A DNA stretch of 64,000 nucleotides from contig OU015491.1 of NCBI GenBank assembly GCA_907164885.2, positions 113,347,194 to 113,411,193 on the forward strand, read 5' to 3'. Shown piece by piece: positions 60,438-64,000 of the stretch. Each line of letters starts with the position of its first letter. The first letter of the stretch is position 1. The stretch is from Dolomedes plantarius. Its lineage: Eukaryota > Arthropoda > Arachnida > Araneae > Dolomedidae. The notes under the pieces were generated by a model, which was not told the origin of the DNA, ran no database searches, and saw nothing but the letters and a program-made list of their open reading frames with translations. The translations under genes and the position numbers were made by a program.

Positions 60438-61947
60438 CCGGGTGCGTCATAAATTCGTGCAAACTTCAAAAATTCATAATAAAAGAAATAATGCTTAGAA
60501 AATTTTTCTGTTTGTGCCAATATGATGAGAGGGATTTTGGATTTTTTTTCATGTAAAAAAATTTTTTTTTCCAAAAGTAACCGTATGAGGACGCTCATAC
60601 GTCCTACTGAGACGTTTTATGCAAATCAGGCTATCAATAAAACACCTGGTTGAAAATGGATCTGGCAGCATGCTTTCTTTACCAGATCGAGTGTTGGTTG
60701 TTAAACTTTTCTTCAAGAAAGGTAAATCTCCAACTGTTGAATTGCAAAAGTTTCGCACGGAGAAAGGACTGAAGGCGCGAAAAAGCCCTATTTCATTGAA
60801 TAGGATACTGAATTTAGTACGACGTTTTGAGGAAGCGGGGAGTTTCGATAGTCGTCCACGAATTGGCAGACCATCCTTAAGCGCGGACCGCGTCCATGAT
60901 GTACAAAGTTCCATGGAAAATTTGGTAGCCGAGACATCAACGGGAAGTAGCAGTGCTCGTGAAGCTGAGAGAAGAACGGGGATTCCGGAACCGTCGATTC
61001 GACGTATTCTGCACGGAATGTTGAATCTGTATCCGTACAAAATCCATGCACTTCACCAGTTATTACCGGCAGATACAGATGCAAGACAAATCTTTGCTAC
61101 ATGTGACGCCAATACGCAAAACAGTCGTATCTGGGCGGCTTCAAACCCTCGTGAGTATCTGAACCGGCCACTACATTCTCCTCGTGTGACTGCTTGGTAC
61201 GGTTTCACCGCGTCTTTTATTCTGGGCCCTTTCTTTTTTGAAGAGCCTTGTCCTGTATTCGGGTGGAAAACCTGTACAGTCACTGCAACACGGTATCTTA
61301 CGCTTTTGCGTGACCACGTTAAGCCTGCATTGCAGGAAAGACATGCGTTACCTGTTGTCACATTCATGCAAGATGGTGCGCCGCCCCACATTTTACATGA
61401 TATCAAGACGTTCCTGTTGGAATCTTTCACTGAAGACCGAGTTATAAGTCGAGGTTGTAAGGTTCAGTGGCCCTCACGATCACCAGACTTGAACCCGGCG
61501 GATTTTTGGTTGTGAGGATACTTAAAGTCTATTGTGTACCGGGGTTCCCCAACCACTTTGGTGGAACTGAAAAATGCCATTCGACAGACAGTCGCTACCA
61601 TCTATGGTTAGATGCTACACTCTGCTGTAATGGGCGTAGTGACGCGCCTCACTTGCCTATTACCTTGTGCTGGTGGTAATGTTGAACATCTATTACTTTA
61701 AAATAAATGCACAGTCTCATGTCATTGTAAATTGTTTCATTTTCTGTTTGTGTTTGCCTGATTTGCATAAAACGTCTCAGCATGACGTATGAGGGCCCTC
61801 TTTCGGTTACGTTTGGAAACTTTTTTTTTTACATGGAAAAAAATCCAAAATCCCTCTGATCATAATGGCGCAAACAGAAAAAATTTCCGAGCATTATTTC
61901 TTTTATTATGAATTTTTGAATTTTGCACGAATTTATGACTCACCCGG
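60438..61947 (+). mobile_element. Tc1/mariner-type element with ~193 bp TIRs
   Basis: Arms 60438-60631 and 61756-61947 are inverted copies at about 90 percent by eye. They start CCGGGTGCGTCATAAATTCG and CCGGGTGAGTCATAAATTCG, and both end in GAGACGTTTTATGCAAATCA. TA flanks are exact (60436-60437, 61948-61949). It contains a forward transposase. Terminal repeats of this length are unusual for Tc1/mariner, whose repeats are often under 60 bases. It sits in the TA tail of the dispersed repeat before it. Confidence 0.88.
60670..61701 (+). pseudogene. Tc1/mariner-type transposase lacking first catalytic Asp
   Basis: ATG at 60670 (MLSLPDRVLVVKLFFKKG) starts a helix-turn-helix domain of the kind annotated DUF4817 in arthropods; GRPSLSADRVHDVQ and RRTGIPEPSIRRILHG follow. 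After RQIFA the chain jumps to TQNSRIWAASNPREY. The ~30 residues that normally carry the W(S/T)DEAHF motif with the first Asp are absent. The rest is well kept: FILGPFFFEEP, TFMQDGAPPHI (second Asp) and SPDLNPADFWL (third acid, about 42 residues later). TGA at 61513 and TAG near 61607 interrupt an otherwise open frame ending at TAA 61699. AATAAA follows at once. It is inactive. Confidence 0.82.
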
Positions 61948-62099
61948 TATATAGATTACTCAGTGTAAATGATTCAAATTTTGTACACATACTATTCAAG
62001 ACATGGGGAAGCGGATTACGCGAACAAAACTAGTTCCAGAAAGCCCTGATAGATGGCGCTGTAAAACAGGACATATGCTGAAAAACAAATTTTAAATAC

Positions 62100-63063
62100 G
62101 TTTTATTAGAACGTACCAAACATACATGTGACAAGAACCTTACCGACACAATGAGGAAATGCTGCTCAATATGCTTCCCTTCTTGAAGATACAAAATCTG
62201 CACTCTGAGGACAGCTTGTTTAACTTCGGATCGTAACGGGTCGACTGAAATGCCTCTCACATGCAGAGTGATACCTTCTTTCCAATCTGTCAAGGTTACA
62301 AGACGTGCTCGATAAACAAGAATTTTTAAGTGTCCCCACACCTAAAAATCACAGTTTAAGACCCAGAGAAAGAGATGGCTATGTTATCAGAAACACACGA
62401 CTGATTGTTCTGTCATTAGTGAAACGTTGCCGAAGAAACTGCTGCACACAATGTGTGGAGACGCTCCATCTTGCATAAAAGTAATTGAGTCAAGACATTG
62501 CCACTGTTGCAAATGGGGTAAAACAAAATTTCAAGCACCCTTTGTACCTGTTGGCCACCAAAGTGCATGTCAGATGGCCAGTGCGAGCAGCCTCTTCGAA
62601 AAAGTAAGGTCCAAGAATGCATGTGGCTGTGAATCCACACCAGGCTGTAACTTTCGGTAAGTGGGGGTAAATATTTTGGAAGGTACGGGGTTTTTCCGTG
62701 ATCCAAATATGACACTTATGGTTGTTCACTGTGCCACTGAGGTGGAAATGGGAATCGTCGTTCCACAGATTCTGCAATGGCCACGATGCATCCACTTAAG
62801 CTATGGCAAGAAATGTTCAATGCAAAGGTCAGTCGCCTCTCTCTTCCTATGGCCAGCAACTGTTATGACTGATTTTATAAGGAAAACAATGCACCAATTT
62901 CCTCATTTTGTTCCACAATGTCCTAGAGGGAAGACACAAGTATCTTGACACTGCTCGTGCGTTACTTCAGCTCACAACATTAAATGTCAACAATAGTGGT
63001 GGCAACATCTTCAACGAAATCTGAACGAGTCCGTTTCCGTCCTTGACCAGGCTGAACTCCATT
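62100..63063 (-). pseudogene. Tc1/mariner-type transposase of the outer element
   Basis: Minus-strand decoding from about 63063 gives VQPGQGRKRTRSDFVEDVA (linker after the first DNA-binding part), then after several stops WNDDSHFHLSG (first acid region), CHIWITEKPRTF, VTAWCGFTATCILGPYFFEE, a QDGASPH-like second-acid motif near 62445 (frame-shifted) and a tail GKHIEQHF near 62160. This order matches the transposase at 60670, but the sequences are far apart, so they are different families of one type. The N-terminal helix-turn-helix and the third acid are not recognisable. It is clearly dead. Confidence 0.72.
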
Positions 63064-63250
63064 ATGTGTTTTTCTTTATTATTTTAAGTATAATTATTAT
63101 TTTTTTTTCTATTTTCTGTTGTACAGCGCCACCTATCGGTGTTTCTCCAATTAATTTTTTTCCCAAATTTCTTTCCCCCATGTCTTAATTAGTATGTGTA
63201 TCAAATTTGAAGCCTTTACACCTAGTAGTTCGATATACAGGGAGGTCAGA

Positions 63251-63251
<1 letters not shown>

Positions 63252-63346
<95 letters not shown>
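63252..63346. repeat. (TA)n microsatellite
   Basis: About 95 bases of TA joining two transposons, both missing their terminal bases here. Confidence 0.95.
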
Positions 63347-63349
<3 letters not shown>

Positions 63350-64000
63350 CTGTTCGCACATTTTTTAGACGATTTTGGTAAGCGGTAATAAGAAATCTTT
63401 TGCTGCAAAAGAAATAATTGCAATTGTAGTATGTTTTTAAAAGTCAAAATTATCGTCTGCGGCTTGAAAGTTTTGTTTTTATTTAAAAATGGCGTTTTAA
63501 ACAAAGCAGTGGTTCGAAGGCTACATTTATGCTCTTTCCGAAGAGAAATATGCATACTCCGTTATCCAAAAAGGATGTGAGAGTCATGGTTTTGTAATAT
63601 CTAAAGCGTCGATAGGTAATATCGTCAACAAGAAAGGGAAAAAACGTCAAATTGGAACCTCAAGTGGGACAAAAATACCAAACAAGTATCCAAGGAAAAA
63701 ACGGACATTTTCGACTATTGCAAAGGTACGTTGATTAATGTTAAAAGAAAATCCCCCTAGTCAAAGGACAGTTGCAAAATCATTAAAATGCTCGGTGTCC
63801 ATTGTAAACAAAATGATAAACGTTGATTTAAATCTTAAGAAAGCGAAAAAACGCAATGTGCATAGTCTTCTTGCACATTGTCCAAATCATATCGCTGACC
63901 GCAGGACACGCTGCAGAATTCTATATGAGAAACACTTTTCCAAAGAAAAATGGAAAAAAATTGTCACAATAGATGAATCATGGGTGTATTTAAATGATTG
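63347..64000 (+). mobile_element. DD41D-like Tc1/mariner relative, copy 2 (runs off window)
   Basis: From AGGCTGTTCGCACATTTTTT the sequence follows copy 1 (8870 on) at roughly 95 percent to the window edge. The first three terminal bases (CAG) are replaced by the TA tract. The right part is outside the window. Confidence 0.88.
63489..64000 (+). pseudogene. DD41D-like transposase, copy 2, partial
   Basis: ATG at 63489 aligns with 9011. Two substitutions make codon 4 a TAA (63498) and codon 82 is TGA (63732). These lesions are absent from copy 1, whereas copy 1's stop at 9044 and its A-run frameshift are absent here. A nine-base insertion (gcacattgt, near 63875) is specific to this copy. The first catalytic motif TIDESWVYL is intact at the window end. 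Both copies therefore decayed independently from a common source. Confidence 0.85.

Larger units (their letters stand above)
59730..63251 (-). mobile_element. Long-TIR Tc1/mariner-type element split by a nested insertion
   Basis: The left arm (59752-59772, CAGACCTCCCTGTAGATCGA) matches inverted 63228-63251 (complement CTGACCTCCCTGTATATCGA). It resumes at 61957 (CTCAGTGTAAATGATTCAAA), matching inverted 63127-63227 through CACATACT, AAGACATGGGG and GGCGCTGTA. About 2.18 kb (59773-61956) has therefore been inserted in the left terminal repeat, with TA on both sides. The right terminus stops at a (TA)n tract about 24 bases short of the left. Without the insert the element is about 1.34 kb, with a minus-strand transposase. 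Confidence 0.78.

Overview
This is AT-rich animal nuclear DNA with no host gene that I can recognise. Almost everything identifiable is transposon-derived: Tc1/mariner relatives (DD34E, DD36E, DD34D and apparently DD41D types), pogo/Tigger, two piggyBac relics, a TTAA-inserting element with a C2H-type DDE transposase (Kolobok/Mutator-like), a gypsy pol gene, a pol-less LTR element, PIF/Harbinger-like MITEs and tRNA-derived SINEs. (TA)n tracts of tens to hundreds of bases lie between them. This mix, the compact intronless transposases and the lack of bacterial gene organisation point to an arthropod, most plausibly a chelicerate such as a spider. That assignment is inference.

Layout. 0-6 kb: AT-rich DNA and a ~345 bp tandem array split by a piggyBac relic (2791-4696) whose empty site is visible in sister repeat units. 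6-13 kb: a mixed-composition non-coding block, a dispersed repeat between TA tracts, a DD41D-like mariner relative (8867-10168) and an ~82 bp minisatellite. 13-20 kb: a SINE, a second, internally deleted piggyBac (15253-16256) and two long TA tracts. 20-27.5 kb: a gypsy pol broken mainly by one stop codon, with a nearly intact 3.37 kb Kolobok-like element (23643-27011) inserted downstream. 27.5-35 kb: a SINE, a foldback repeat, a dead Tc1 (28852-30360) and an LTR element with two 470 bp LTRs and no pol (31441-35138). 36-43 kb: a mariner relic interrupted exactly in its third catalytic motif by a PIF-like MITE, a ~809 bp duplication, a ~91 bp minisatellite and a dead mariner (41816-43120). 47-57 kb: a Tigger relic with both visible catalytic Asp codons changed to Asn, a MITE nested in another MITE, deletion derivatives with long inverted repeats and a DD36E Tc1. 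58-64 kb: a perfect hairpin, a three-layer nest (59730-63251) and a second DD41D-like copy running off the window.

How it fits together. These are parasitic elements, not a cooperating pathway. The main organising theme is target choice: TA-inserting elements sit in or against (TA)n tracts, and TTAA-inserting elements sit in repeat or LTR sequence. All transposase genes carry at least one lesion. The Kolobok-like gene, with a single frameshift, is the closest to intact. I found no clear undescribed host system. The strongest leads are the Kolobok-like element with its duplicated 3' end, the cluster of unusually long-TIR Tc1/mariner relatives, and the pol-less LTR element with a long acidic coding extension.
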